The notes under the pieces were generated by a model. It worked only from the letters and a program-made list of their open reading frames with translations. It made no database searches and had not been told where the DNA came from. Shown in pieces: positions 34,539 to 45,200 of a DNA stretch of 64,000 bases. A program made the translations under genes and the position numbers. Source of the DNA: Tistrella mobilis KA081020-065 (GTDB lineage Bacteria > Pseudomonadota > Alphaproteobacteria > Tistrellales > Tistrellaceae); the NCBI RefSeq assembly GCF_000264455.2, contig NC_017966.1, positions 310,001 through 374,000 of the forward strand. Reading direction: 5' to 3'. Numbering within the stretch: position 1 is the stretch's first letter; each line of letters begins with the position of its first letter.

Positions 34539-35218
34539 CCACCGCCACCAGCACCTTCCCCCGCGGCATCTCCCGCGATGCCATGGCCCGCCGCGCGGCG
34601 CTGGACATCCCCGACGGCGCCGTGGTCAATCTGGGCATCGGCATTCCGGAACTGGTCGCGGGCCATGTGCCGGCCGGGCGCGATGTGATCTATCACACCG
34701 AGAACGGCATTCTGGGCTTCGGCCCGCCGCCCGAACCCGGGGCCGAAGACCCCGAGCTGATCAATGCCGGCAAGAAACCGGTCACCCTGCTGCCGGGTGC
34801 CGCCTTCTTTCACCATGCCGACAGTTTCGCGATGATCCGCGGCGGGCATATCGACATCTGCATCCTGGGTGCGATGCAGGTGGCGGCCAATGGCGACCTC
34901 GCGAACTGGTCGACCGGGGCCGCCGATGCGGTGCCGGCGGTGGGCGGGGCGATGGATCTGGTGGCCGGCGTGCGCCGGGTCTTCGTCATCACCGAGCATG
35001 TCACCCGCGACGGCGCGCCCAAGCTGCTCGATGCCTGCACCTATCCGCTGACCGGAGCCGGCGTCGTCCACCGCATCTTCACCAATCTGGCGGTCATCGA
35101 CGTCACGCCCGAGGGCTTCCTGCTCCGCGAGCATGCGCCGGAGGTCTCCGTCGACACCATCCGCGCGCTCACCGGTGCGCCGCTGGCGCTGGCGGCGGAC
35201 CTGCAGGTGATCGGCTGA
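34535..35218 (+). CDS. pcaJ: 3-oxoadipate CoA-transferase subunit B (PcaJ-like)
   Basis: 227 residues from ATG 34535, overlapping the PcaI-like stop by 4 nt. Beta subunit with VVNLGIGIPELVAGHVPAGR and the active-site YHTENGILGFGP, whose Glu forms the enzyme-CoA thioester. Further family blocks are NAGKKPVTLLPGAAFFHHAD, SFAMIRGGHIDICILGAMQV and GDLANWSTG. The product pairs with the upstream subunit as an alpha-beta CoA-transferase. The unit ends 349 nt before the siderophore operon. Confidence 0.9.
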   Translation: MTTATSTFPRGISRDAMARRAALDIPDGAVVNLGIGIPELVAGHVPAGRDVIYHTENGILGFGPPPEPGAEDPELINAGKKPVTLLPGAAFFHHADSFAMIRGGHIDICILGAMQVAANGDLANWSTGAADAVPAVGGAMDLVAGVRRVFVITEHVTRDGAPKLLDACTYPLTGAGVVHRIFTNLAVIDVTPEGFLLREHAPEVSVDTIRALTGAPLALAADLQVIG

Positions 35219-35268
35219 TGCATCAGGATGTCGGCAACAGGAAGACGATCGTCTGATCATGGAAGCCT

Positions 35269-35310
35269 TTGCCGATGTCGATGCCGGCCTTGCCGATGTC
35301 GATGCCGGCC
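35269..35310. repeat. 21-bp tandem duplication
   Basis: TTGCCGATGTCGATGCCGGC plus C is present twice without a gap (35269-35289 and 35290-35310). It sits in non-coding DNA between pcaJ and the siderophore operon. Confidence 0.7.
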
Positions 35311-35517
35311 GGATGATCGATCATCAGCGCGTTCAGGCCCGGGCCGGCAGCCTTGACGGTCCCGTGGCGCTCTCACTCCGTCATTGAAGGGGCGCCGGCC
35401 GGGTGGCGGCACCGCCATCATCCCACGCAACCTGCGCCGGCAAAAATATGCCTGCGGTTGTAAAAAAATCGCGCCACCCCCTGAAAATTCCCGCCGGCCA
35501 TCCGTCTCCTCTGGTAC

Positions 35518-35538
35518 TGCAAATGAGAATCGTTTGCA
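35518..35538. promoter_or_regulatory. Fur-box-like palindrome of the siderophore operon
   Basis: Half-sites TGCAAATGA (35518-35526) and TCGTTTGCA (35530-35538) around GAA form a 21-bp inverted repeat with one mismatch, 28 nt before the MbtH-like start. AATGAGAATCGTTTGCATT is close to well-known Fur sites (AATGANAATCATT-type). Repression by iron of the whole NRPS operon is the expected result. Alphaproteobacteria may instead use a Fur relative or another iron regulator at such a site. Confidence 0.78.
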
Positions 35539-35566
35539 TTATTACAACCAGCAGAGGTGAAACGGC

Positions 35567-35812
35567 ATGAGCTGGGGCGACGAGACCACCGTGTTCGACG
35601 TGGTGATCAACCACGAGGAGCAGTACTCGATCTGGCCGAGCTACAAGCCCATTCCGGAGGGCTGGCGCGCGGTCGGCAAGCAGGGTCCGAAGGCCGACTG
35701 CCTCGCCTATATCGACGAGGTCTGGACCGATATGCGGCCGCTGAGCCTGCGCCGCGCCATGGCGGCGCGCGAGGCGGAGCAGGCTGCCGGCGCCGCGCCC
35801 GCGGCGTCGTGA
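35567..35812 (+). CDS. mbtH: MbtH-like NRPS accessory protein
   Basis: 81 residues with AGAGGTGA upstream of ATG 35567. The family pattern is complete: [45 protein letters not shown]. The three Trp residues typical of MbtH proteins are in place. Such proteins bind A domains and are often needed for their folding or activity. It is the first gene of the siderophore operon and probably serves the A domains of the two NRPSs downstream. Confidence 0.95.
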   Translation: MSWGDETTVFDVVINHEEQYSIWPSYKPIPEGWRAVGKQGPKADCLAYIDEVWTDMRPLSLRRAMAAREAEQAAGAAPAAS

Positions 35813-35861
35813 TCCGAACCCCTTCCTGACGCGCTCCCCGCCTGTGAAGGGTCAGGTCATC

Positions 35862-36856
35862 GTGAATGCCACCACTCCCCCTCTCGCTGCCGATCTTGTG
35901 ATCGGCAGTCTTCAGGCCGGCGCCACCCGGATCGTGACGGTCGAGGCGGCCGGCGCCGGGCCGGCGGCGGAGAGGCTGGATGCGCTGCGCCATCTGGCCG
36001 ATCGCCATGTCGAGACCGCCGGCGGGTTGCTGATCCGCGGGCTCGATGTTTCGGATGCCGCCGCCTTCCACGCGCTCGCCCGCGGTTTCGGCCATGATCT
36101 GCTGGCCTATGAATTCGGCTCCACCCCGCGCAGCCGGGTGGGGCGGGGGTCTATTCCTCCACCGAATATCCGGCGCATCAGTGGATCCCCCAGCATAACG
36201 AGCAGTCCTATACCGACCGCTGGGCGATGCGGATCTGGTTCTTCTGCGATGTGGCGCCCGAGGATCGGGGCGAGACCCCGCTCGCCGATGCCCGTGCGGT
36301 GCTGGCCCGGATCGATCCCGCGATCCGGCGCCGTTTCGCGCGCCATGGCGTGATGTATGTCCGCAATTACGGCGGCGGGCTGGACCTTCCCTGGGAACAG
36401 GTCTTCGGCACCGACGACCCGGCCCTTGTGGAGCGGACCTGCCGCGCCCGCGGCATCGCCTGGGAGTGGCAGGAGGACGGCCGCCTGCGCACCCGCCAGG
36501 TCTGTGCGTCGGAAGCCGTGCATCCGCGCACCGGCGAGACGGTCTGGTTCAACCAGGCCCATCTCTTCCACGTCTCGGCGCTGGAGCCCGATCTGCGCGA
36601 GACCCTGCTCGCCGTGGTCGACGAGGAGGACCTGCCCCGCAACGCCTGCTATGGCGACGGCAGCCCGATCGAGGATGCGGTGCTGGACGAGATCCGCGCC
36701 GCCTATGCGGCCGAGATGCTGCGTTTCCCCTGGAAGCGTGGCGATGTCCTGATGCTCGACAACATGCTGATGACCCATGGCCGGGCCCCGTTTACGGGGC
36801 CGCGGCGGATCCTGGTCGCCATGGCCGAGCCCTGGGGCGCCACCGGCCCCGCCTGA
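35862..36856 (+). CDS. SyrP/TauD-type Fe(II)/2-oxoglutarate hydroxylase, frameshifted as read
   Basis: Probably starts at GTG 35862 (AAGGGTCAGG upstream; GTG 35844 is also open). The first frame reads to GHDLLAYEFGSTPRSRV, then near 36137-36150, in a G-rich run, the protein continues in another frame: GVYSSTEYPAHQWIPQHNEQ, SYTDRWAMRIWFFCDVAPED and on to LDNMLMTHGRAPFTGPRRIL, ending at 36856. One missing base (or two extra) reconciles them, giving about 331 residues. The HxE metal motif (HNE), distal His (THGR) and the 2-oxoglutarate Arg (TGPRR) are all intact. SyrP-like enzymes beta-hydroxylate carrier-bound Asp in siderophore NRPSs; the Asp-type A domain of the second NRPS is the obvious partner (inference). 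Intact motifs on both sides favour a functional gene and a sequencing indel. Confidence 0.82.
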
Positions 36857-36918
36857 TCCCGCCTGATCCTCCCCTCCCATCCGACCCTCACGGCATTTCC
36901 GAACGGGAGACCCCTGCC

Positions 36919-38349
36919 ATGCCCGCGACACCCCTCTTCAGCTTCGCCCCGCGCGCCGCCGAGGCCGATGACCAGCTCGATCTGATCCGCAGCTTCGCCG
37001 ACCTTCACCCCTATCGCAGCGCAATGGTGGAAGAGCTTGTTCTGGATGAGGATTTCTACCGCCGGCCGCTGCGCCCCGAAGACCTGTCCTTCATCCGCTT
37101 CGACGAGCCGGTCACGCCGGATACCGTCACCCTGCTGCCCTCTCTCGCCTCGCACCGCCTGCTGCTGTCGATCAACGAGCTGGATGTCGCCCGGCTGCCG
37201 CGGGACGGTGCGCCCGAGGCCTTTGCCGCATTCGACCATTTCTACGGCGAGGAAAGCCGCCTGCTGGGCGGCCGCATCCGGCCCTTCCTGGAGGATTTCG
37301 TCTTCGACCATCTGGCCGCGGGCGAGGCCCCGGTGGCGCCGGCCGATCAGACCCGGCTGCTTCGCGACGTGCTGAACCGCGAGGCCGGCTTTCTCGGCAC
37401 GCTCTTTGCCCATCTGAAGCGCGCCGATTATCTGGAAGAGGGCATGCGCTTCGCCCTGATCCAGCACTGGTGCCTGGCCGAAAGCCGGCGGCTTGCCATG
37501 TCGCGTGCCCGGGCCGGCGGCTGGTTCGGGCCGTTGGGCGACGGTGCGCCGCGCCTTGTGCTCGATGCCGTCGACGACCGGGCGATCGCGCGGCTGGCGC
37601 GACGCTGCGGCGTCGACCTCAAACCCCATTCCTACTGGCAGTTCTATCTGTCGACCAGCATGGCGCGCGCCAATCTGCTGCACGCGCTCGCCCGCCGTCC
37701 CGATCGGGCGCTGGCGCTCTGGGGCGCCGGTTTCGCGGCCGAGGCCGAATGGATCGCCTTCGGCTGCCTGCTGGCCCAGGCGGGCGAGGCGCTGGGCATC
37801 GAGGGGGCGACGCCTGCCGGCCACAACCGCCACCCGGCCGAGGCGCTGGAAGATCTGGGCCGCCGCTTCGGCCGCGCGCTCGAACTCGCCGAGGCCCGCT
37901 GGGGCGAGGAAGGTCTGGCGCGGATCGGCCAGGGGCTGGCGGCGGCGTCCCGCCTGCGCGATGCCGCCGAGCGCGATCTGGGCGAGCAGCTGGAATGGCT
38001 CTCGGCCATCCCGGCCTATCGCGAGATCGCGGGGAAGATCGATGCCCGCATCCAGGCCGAATGCCCCGATATCGACCGCGAGACCTTCGTCGAGCCGCGC
38101 GAGATGTGCTCCACCACCCATGTCCATGACGACTACCGGCTGGTCGCGATCGAGACCGGCGACATGGTGTTCTGGGGCAATCTCGGCATGGAGCTGAAGC
38201 TTGCACCCAGCGAGATGGTGCTGGTGCCCATGGGCCGGCTGCACGGCTCCTCGATCCTCTCCGAGGAATGCGTCTACCACCAGCCGATCATCCCCGAGGA
38301 ATGGATACATCCGCTGGTTGCAGATCTGAAGCTCGGCGCCCGCGCCTGA
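36919..38349 (+). CDS. SznF-like protein: haem-oxygenase-like domain plus C-terminal cupin
   Basis: 476 residues from ATG 36919 (GGGAGA upstream). Helical N-terminal and central part: LNREAGFLGTLFAHLKRADY, EEGMRFALIQHWCLAESRRL, PHSYWQFYLSTSMARANLLH and ALWGAGFAAEAEWIAFGCLL look like a haem-oxygenase-like diiron (HDO) domain. E...H spacing in the second helix resembles SznF; a third-helix HxxxDxxH set is not evident. The last 90 residues are a cupin: STTHVHDDYRLVAIETGDMV, then MGRLHGSSIL and CVYHQPII. The HxH plus later His equals the SznF cupin metal set. SznF hydroxylates a guanidine and rearranges it to an N-nitroso group. A homologue in C-diazeniumdiolate siderophore clusters (grbD/grbE pair; the letter is not certain from memory) helps make graminine from arginine. 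It lies between the hydroxylase and NRPS genes in the operon. Confidence 0.78.
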   Translation: MPATPLFSFAPRAAEADDQLDLIRSFADLHPYRSAMVEELVLDEDFYRRPLRPEDLSFIRFDEPVTPDTVTLLPSLASHRLLLSINELDVARLPRDGAPEAFAAFDHFYGEESRLLGGRIRPFLEDFVFDHLAAGEAPVAPADQTRLLRDVLNREAGFLGTLFAHLKRADYLEEGMRFALIQHWCLAESRRLAMSRARAGGWFGPLGDGAPRLVLDAVDDRAIARLARRCGVDLKPHSYWQFYLSTSMARANLLHALARRPDRALALWGAGFAAEAEWIAFGCLLAQAGEALGIEGATPAGHNRHPAEALEDLGRRFGRALELAEARWGEEGLARIGQGLAAASRLRDAAERDLGEQLEWLSAIPAYREIAGKIDARIQAECPDIDRETFVEPREMCSTTHVHDDYRLVAIETGDMVFWGNLGMELKLAPSEMVLVPMGRLHGSSILSEECVYHQPIIPEEWIHPLVADLKLGARA

Positions 38350-38428
38350 GCCGTTTCACGTCTGCCATCTCGCCTCTGCCGTCTCGCTTCTCCCCCGCCG
38401 CCGACAGGACTCTGGAGTACGGACCCCC

Positions 38429-39210
38429 ATGAACAGCGGGCGCATGCTTCCCGAAGACCGCCGCCGCAAGCCCACCCCCTGGACCGCCCGGCTGATCCGG
38501 GATGACGGGCTTGTCGCGACGCCGCCGCCGGCCTGGCTGCCGCCGTTCTACGACCTGTTCCATGCCAAGGTCACGGACCCCGCCTATCCCTGCTTCTTCG
38601 GCACGCTGGCCGAGCGCAAGGGAGAGATGTTCTACGCCTGGGTCGACCGGGCGGACGATCTTTCGGGCGTGCCGGCGGCGATGGCGACCTTCCTCAGGCT
38701 TGCCGCCGAGCGGCCGGAGGAGAAGAACAACTTTGCGCTGTTCTTCCCACCGGAGCCTGAACCACTCTCCCATTCCGCCTATCGCGACCGGTTCTGGCGG
38801 GTGCTTCAGCATCTGCATGACCATGACCCGGCGCCCACCTTCGAAACGCTGGAAACCGAGCCCGAGGATGCCGCCTGGGAATTCGGCTTCGGCGGCGAGC
38901 AGATGTTCGCGGTCGGCTGCGCGCCGTCCTACAAGGCGCGCGACAGCCGCAATCTGGGGCCGGGCATGGTGATCCTGTTCCAGCCGCGCAGCGTGTTCAT
39001 CGACACCATCACCAAGCGCGAGATCGGGGCCGAGGCGCGGGCGGTGGTGCGCAAGCGCCTGCTGGCCTGGGATGGCCAGCCCGTCCATCCCGATCTCGGC
39101 GTCTATGGCGACACCGACAACCGGGAGTGGAAGCAGTATTTCCTGGCCGACGGCAACGACCCGGAAGCCGGGCGCTGCCCCTTCCTGGTCCGCCGCGACC
39201 GCAGCTTCGC
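38429..39210 (+). other. YqcI/YcgG (GntA/DcsA-like) haem-hydroxylase domain fused to the NRPS
   Basis: Residues about 1-260 of the NRPS: AYPCFFGTLAERKGEMFYAW, EKNNFALFFPPEPEPLSHSA, GPGMVILFQPRSVFIDTITK, then HPDLGVYGDTDNREWKQYFL and the closing RCPF. These are characteristic of the YqcI/YcgG family, which includes the haem-dependent N-hydroxylases DcsA (arginine) and GntA. In graminine-type siderophore clusters a protein of this family partners the SznF-like protein. Here the open frame runs on into NRPS domains without a stop, so the domain is fused in cis. Confidence 0.8.
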
Positions 39211-42200
39211 CGACACGCTCACCGCCCTGCTGGTCGGCCGCGGCCGCCATCAGGCCGACCTGCCGGCCATCGCCGCCCCGGCCGACGGGGCAGGGGACCA
39301 TGCCGCGACCGGACGCCATCTGACCTATGGCGCGCTGGACGCCCGCGCCCGCGACCTCGCGGCCCGGCTCGCCGACCATGCCCGCCCGGGCGACCGGGTG
39401 ATGCTGGTTCTGCCGGCGGGGCCCGATTATGTCGCCGGCCTTTTCGCCTGCCTCTATGCCGGCCTGATTGCCGTGCCCGCGGGGGCAGGGCAGGGGGCCG
39501 ATCCGGCACGGCTGCAGGCGATCCGCGCCGATGCCGCCCCCCGTATCCTGTTGACGAACAAGGGCTCTGAATCGATTATGGCCAATATGGCCATAAAAGG
39601 TGATGAAACAGTCATCTATACTGATACAGCCTCCGACGCGGCCCCGCGAAGCTTCGAACCTGTGGTTGCATCGCCGGAAAGCCCGGCCTTTTTGCTCTAT
39701 GAACCCGGCCCGGCCGGATCCGGGCCGGGCGCCCGCCGGGGCGTGATGCACAGCCATGGCAGCGTCATGGCGGCACTGCTGGTCGCCCGCCGGCTGCTGG
39801 GGCTTGCCCGCGGCGATGTGGTGGTCAATGTGCTGCCGCCCGACCAGGCGGCGGGGCTGATCGGCGGGGTGCTGGCGGCGATCTTCGCCGGGGCGAAGCT
39901 GGTGATGGCGGACCCGGACCGGGTGCAGGCCGACCCCGTCCTCTGGCTGCGGGCGATCGCCTCCCAGAGTGGTGAAATTTCTGGCGGTACAATCTCCGGC
40001 GGTACCGATGCCCTCTGGCGGCGCTGCCTCGACCGGGTGCAGGCCGCCGATCTGGCCGGGCTGGACCTCTCGCGCTGGCGGGTCGCCTGGTGCGCCACCG
40101 GCACCCTGCCGGTCGAGGTGCTGACGGCCCTCCGCGACCGCCTCGCCCCGGCCGGCCTGGCCCCCACCGCCTTCCACCCCTGCCACGGCCTGGCCGAGGC
40201 CGGGCTGCTGATCGCGGGCGCGACACCCGGCGCCGGCGCCCGCATCGTCGATGCCCCCCGCAGCCATGCCCGCATCGGCACCGCCACGGCCGCCGCCCCG
40301 CGCCTGATCGCCTGCGGCCCGGCAGCGCCCGGCCACGAGATCGCCATCATCGACCCTGCCACCCGCCACCCTCTGCCGGCCGGCAGCATCGGCGAGATCT
40401 GGGCCCGCGGCCCGGCCGTCGCCCGCGGCTACTGGAACCGCCCTGACGCCACCGCCGCGACGTTCGATGCTCGCATTGCCGGTAGTGACGACCGCGAAAA
40501 CACGCCGTGGTTGCGAACCGGCAGCCTCGGCGCCCTGATCGACGGCGATCTGGTGGTCTGCGATTCGGGGGAAGCTCCGGGTCTCGCCGCCGAGGCCAGC
40601 CTTCCCGCCACCGTCGGCCAGGAGGGGTTCTGGATCGACTGGCAGCTCGACCCGGCCGATGCCCGCTGGAACGTCTCCGCCCGTCTGCAGCTGGCCGGCG
40701 ATGTGGCGCCCGAAGCCGTGCGGGCCGCGATGGCGGCCATGGTCGCCCGTCATGATGCGCTGCGCGTGCGTTTCGCGGAGGAGGGCGGCCGGCTTCGCCA
40801 GCTGATCGCGCCCGAGCCGGTGTTCGAGTGGCGGGCCGGTGCCGATGCCGATCCGGACGAGGCCGCCCGCCGGCCCTTCGATCTGGCCCGCGGGCCGCTG
40901 CTTCGTGCCGATCTGGTACCCGACGGTCCCGGCCGGCAGGTGCTTCAGGTCGTCGTCCACCATGCCGTCACCGACGGCTGGTCGGCCGGCATCATGCTCC
41001 GCGATCTGATGCTGGCACTGGCCGGCCGGCGGCTGCGTCCGGCGCCGGATTATGCTGCGGCGATCCGGTCGGTGGCGCTCGATCCCGATCACCTTGCCCA
41101 TGAGATCGCCTGGTGGCGGGACCGGCTGGCCGGAGAGACCCCTGAGCTTCACCTCCCCCGGCGTGCGGGTGCAACGCCGGGTGGTCCGGGGCGGCGCGTG
41201 TCGCGCATGGTGTCCGCGACGCTCGCCGCCCGTCTGGCCGAGGCCGGCCGGGCCCGGGGTGCCACCCGGGCAATGATGCTGCTGGCGGGCTTCGCCGCAC
41301 TGCTCCACCGCCATGGCGGCACCGCGGCCACCCGCATCGGCATCGCGCGGGCAGGGCGGGGCGCCGCCGCTTCGCGTCATGTGGTGGGTTTCTTCGTCAA
41401 CACCCTGGTTCTGCACACGGATATTCCCGCGGGCCTCGATGCCGCCGGGCTGATCGAGCGGGTGCGCGACGGGCTGCGCGAGGCGGAAGCCCATGGCGAT
41501 CTGCCCTTCCCGCGGCTGGTGGCGGCGCTGCGGCCCGACCGGCGGACCGGCCGCAACCCCCTGGTCAGGGTGATGTTCAACCATCAGCCCGGCCGGCTGG
41601 ATCGCCGCCTTGCCGACGGCCCCGCCGCGCTGGCCGGCATCGAGCTGGACCCGGGCACGGCCGAGATCGAACTGTCGCTGGGCGTCAGCGAAACCGCCGA
41701 CGGTCTCGCCATCGCCTTCGACCATGCCGCCGCCGCCTTCGCCGCCGAAGACGTCGAGCGCCTGGCCGACGACTATCTGGCGATCCTGGAGGCCCTGGCG
41801 ACCGACCCCGCGCAGAAGCTCGGCGCCCTGCCGGTCAGCCTGCCGGCACCGCAGCCGGCGGTGGCGCCTGCCTTCCGATCCGCCGCCGCCCGCATCGCGG
41901 CGCAGGCCGCCGCCGACCCCGCCGCCCGGGCGCTGATCGTCGAAGGCCAAAGCTGGAGCCGCGGCCGTCTCGCCCGCTGGTCCGACCGCATCGCCCGCGA
42001 CCTGCTCGATGCCGGCCTCGCCCCCGAAGAGCGGGTCGGGCTCGATCTGCCGCGCGGTGCGGCGATGGTCACCGGGTTTCTCGGCATCCTGAAGGCCGGC
42101 GGCGCGGTGGTGCCGCTCGATCCCGCCCTGCCGGCCGCGCGCCGGGCGCTGATCCTGGCCGATGCCGGCGTGCGCCGTGTCCTGACCGACGCGGCCGAGC

Positions 42201-45200
42201 CCGAGGGTGCGGATGTGGCGCCGGTTCTGGAACCCGTCGATCCGGGCCAGATCGCCTATGTGATCCACACCTCCGGCTCCACGGGCATGCCCAAGGGCGT
42301 CGCCATCCCGCAGGATGCCCTCTCGGCCCATCTCGACGACTACACCGCCCGCTATGGCCTGACCGATGCCGATCGCGTGCTGCAATTCTCGACCCTCGGC
42401 TTCGATGCCGCCTTCGAGCAGCTGCTGCCCGTGCTCGCCGCGGGCGGCACCGCCGTGCTGCGCGGCCCCGAGATCTGGGACCATGCCACGCTGAACGCCC
42501 GGCTTGCGGCCGATCGTGTGACGCTCGCCTATCTGCCGACCGGCTATTGGCGCCGCTGGCTCGACGATCTGCCGGCGTCGCTCCCCTGCCTGCGGCTCAT
42601 GGTCGTGGGTGCGGAGGCGCTGGGCGGCGATGCCGTCGGCCTCTGGCGCGCCGGCCCGCTCGGCCATGTGGCCCTGCGCAACAGCTATGGCCCGACCGAG
42701 GCCACCATCACCGCCACCGATCACGAAACCGGCCCGACCGACATCCCGTCGCCCCAGGTCGCCATCGGCCGTCCCTGGCCTTCGCGTCTGGCCGTGGTGC
42801 TGGATGCTCATGGCAATCCGGTTCCGGTCGGCGGTGTCGGCGAACTCTGCCTGGGCGGTGTGGCGCTCGCCCGCGGCTATCTGAACCGCCCGGGCCTCAC
42901 CGCCGAACGGTTCGTGCCGGCCGCGGGCGGCGGGCGGCTCTATCGCACCGGCGATCTGGTGCGGCCGCGCGCCGATGGCACGCTCGATTTCCTCGGCCGC
43001 GCCGACAGCCAGATCAAGCTCCGCGGCTATCGGATCGAGCCGGGCGAGGTGGAGGCCGCCCTCCGCCGTCAGCCCGGCGTGCGCGATGCCGTGGTCGGGC
43101 TGATGGCTGGCCGTCTGGTCGCCCATGTGGCGGGCACGGCCGATCCGGCAGCGCTCACCACCGCCCTCGGCGCCGATCTGCCCGGCTGGATGGTGCCCCA
43201 GGCGATCCTGGTGCTCGATGCCCTGCCGCTGACCCCGGCCGGCAAGATCGACCGCCGGGCGCTGCCGTCACCCACACTCGCAGAAGTTGCGGGTGAGGAA
43301 GCAAGAACCACTAACGAGACGCTCCTGCTGACCATCGCCCGCGCGCTGCTCGGCCGCAGCGATCTGGGCGTCACCGATGATCTGTTCGCGGCCGGGGCGG
43401 ATTCGATCCTGGTGCTGCAGCTGGTCGCCCGCGCCCGGGCCGCCGGCCTCGTCCTCACGCCCCGCGCGGTGTTCGACTGGCCGCGCATCGACCGCCTGGC
43501 CGCCATGGCCGAGACCGGGGCCGCCCCGGCGCTTCTGCCGCCGCTGACCGGCACCGATCTGCCGCTCACTCCGATTCAAAGCCGTTTCGTCGCCCGCCAT
43601 GCCGAACCGGTCAGCCCCTGGAACCAGGCAGTGCTGCTGGAGTTGGCGGACGACATGGGGGGCGACGACATCGGGGCGCCGGCCATCGCCACCGCCCTCG
43701 GCCGGCTGGTCGCCCTGCATGATGCGCTGCGCCTGCGGCTGCGGCGTGACGCGGACGGGGTCTGGCGCCAGTGGATTGCGGCGGAAGAGGGGGCGGAGCT
43801 GCTCGTCGCCCCCGCCGACCCGGCCGATCTTCATGCGATGGTCGATCCGGTTGATGGGCCGGTGCTGCGCGCCGCGCTGATCGCGGGCAGCCCCCGGCGG
43901 CTGATGATCACCATCCATCATCTGGCGGTCGACGGCGTTTCGTGGCGCATCCTGCTCGACGACCTCGCCACCCTGCTCGGCGGGGGCGAGCCGGCCCCGG
44001 CCACGACGCCCTGGAGCCGCTGGGTGGAGGCCCTGCCGGCCCGCGCCGCCGCGGTGCAGGACCAGGCCGATATCTGGCGCCGCCGTCTCGCCGGGGCTAT
44101 CCCGACCTTCAGCCCGCACCGTGCCGGCCGCCGTCGGCGCGCGGAATTGATCGTCGATGCCGCCCAGGCCCGCGACGAGGTGCTGCTGGCGGCCCTCTCG
44201 CGCGCCCTCGGTCGCCCGGCGCTGGTCGAGATCGAAACCCATGGCCGTGATCTGGCGGGCCCCGACACGCCGCTCGACCGCACGGTCGGCTGGTTCACCG
44301 CCACACATCCGATGGTTGTCACTCCCCAGGATGACGACCGGGTTCTGGTTGCAGGTCTGCGCGCTGCCCGCATCGGTCTGCCGCCAGGCGGCGCGGCCCA
44401 TGCCCTGGTCGACGGGCTGGACGACCTGCCGCGCCCCGATATCGCCGTCAACAATCTCGGCCGCTTCGCCGAAGGCGCGGGGCCGCTGCGCCTGGTCACC
44501 GACATGATCGGCGACCCCAGCGGCGGCCACGCCCCCGAACATGCCCTGGTGCTCGATGCCCTGACCATCGGTGACCGGCTGCATCTGCGTTTCGATGCCG
44601 ATGAGGCGGCGCTCGACCTGGATCGATTTGCGGAACGCTTTGCCGCCGCCCTCGATGCGCTCGGCCGCGCGGGCCTGCCCGAAGACGCCTGGCCCGCCAC
44701 GCCCATGCAGCAGGGCATGATCTTCCATGGCAGGCTGGCCCCTGCAGACGGGCTCTATGTCAACCAGCTCTGCCTCGACCTCGCCGGCCGGATCGATCCG
44801 GCCGCGCTTGAGGCGTCGTGGAACGCGGCCCTCGCCCGCCACCCCATCCTGCGCAGCCGCTTCGCCGAGACCGGGGACGGCAGCCTGATCCAAATCGTGG
44901 AACCGGAGGCGCGCCTTCGCCTGAACTGCATCGACGTCGATGCAGATGGATATTATATCGACGTCGATGCATCCGGTGACAGATACATCGACGTCGATGC
45001 ATTCCTCCGGGCCGACGCCGCCCGCGGTATCGACACCGCCACCGCGCCGCTGATGCGTCTGACTCTGCTCCGCGGCGTCCGGGCCGACACGCTGGTCTGG
45101 ACCTGCCATCACGCCATCACCGACGGCTGGAGTTCCGCCCGCCTGCTCGCCGAAATCGCCGGTCTCGCCGAGATCGCGGGCGCGGGGCAGGGCGGCAGCT

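Larger units (their letters stand above)
35219..35566. other. 348-nt intergenic region ahead of the siderophore operon
   Basis: Contains three short perfect palindromes or repeats and a Fur-like box. AGACGATCGTCT lies at 35243-35254, a 21-bp tandem duplication at 35269-35310, GATGATCGATCATC at 35312-35325, and the Fur-like box at 35518-35538. The last 100 nt before the operon are AT-rich for this genome. A 42-codon open frame over the tandem repeat (from 35259) has no homology I recognise and is not called. Confidence 0.6.

Noticed and set aside
35259..35387. Small 42-codon frame over the 21-bp tandem repeat
   Set aside because: No ribosome site and no recognisable product; the repeat alone explains its regular look.
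44927..45001. Possible CRISPR-like array from three spaced repeats
   Set aside because: Only three unequal copies, spacers of 12-15 nt that are part of a coding frame, and no cas genes nearby.
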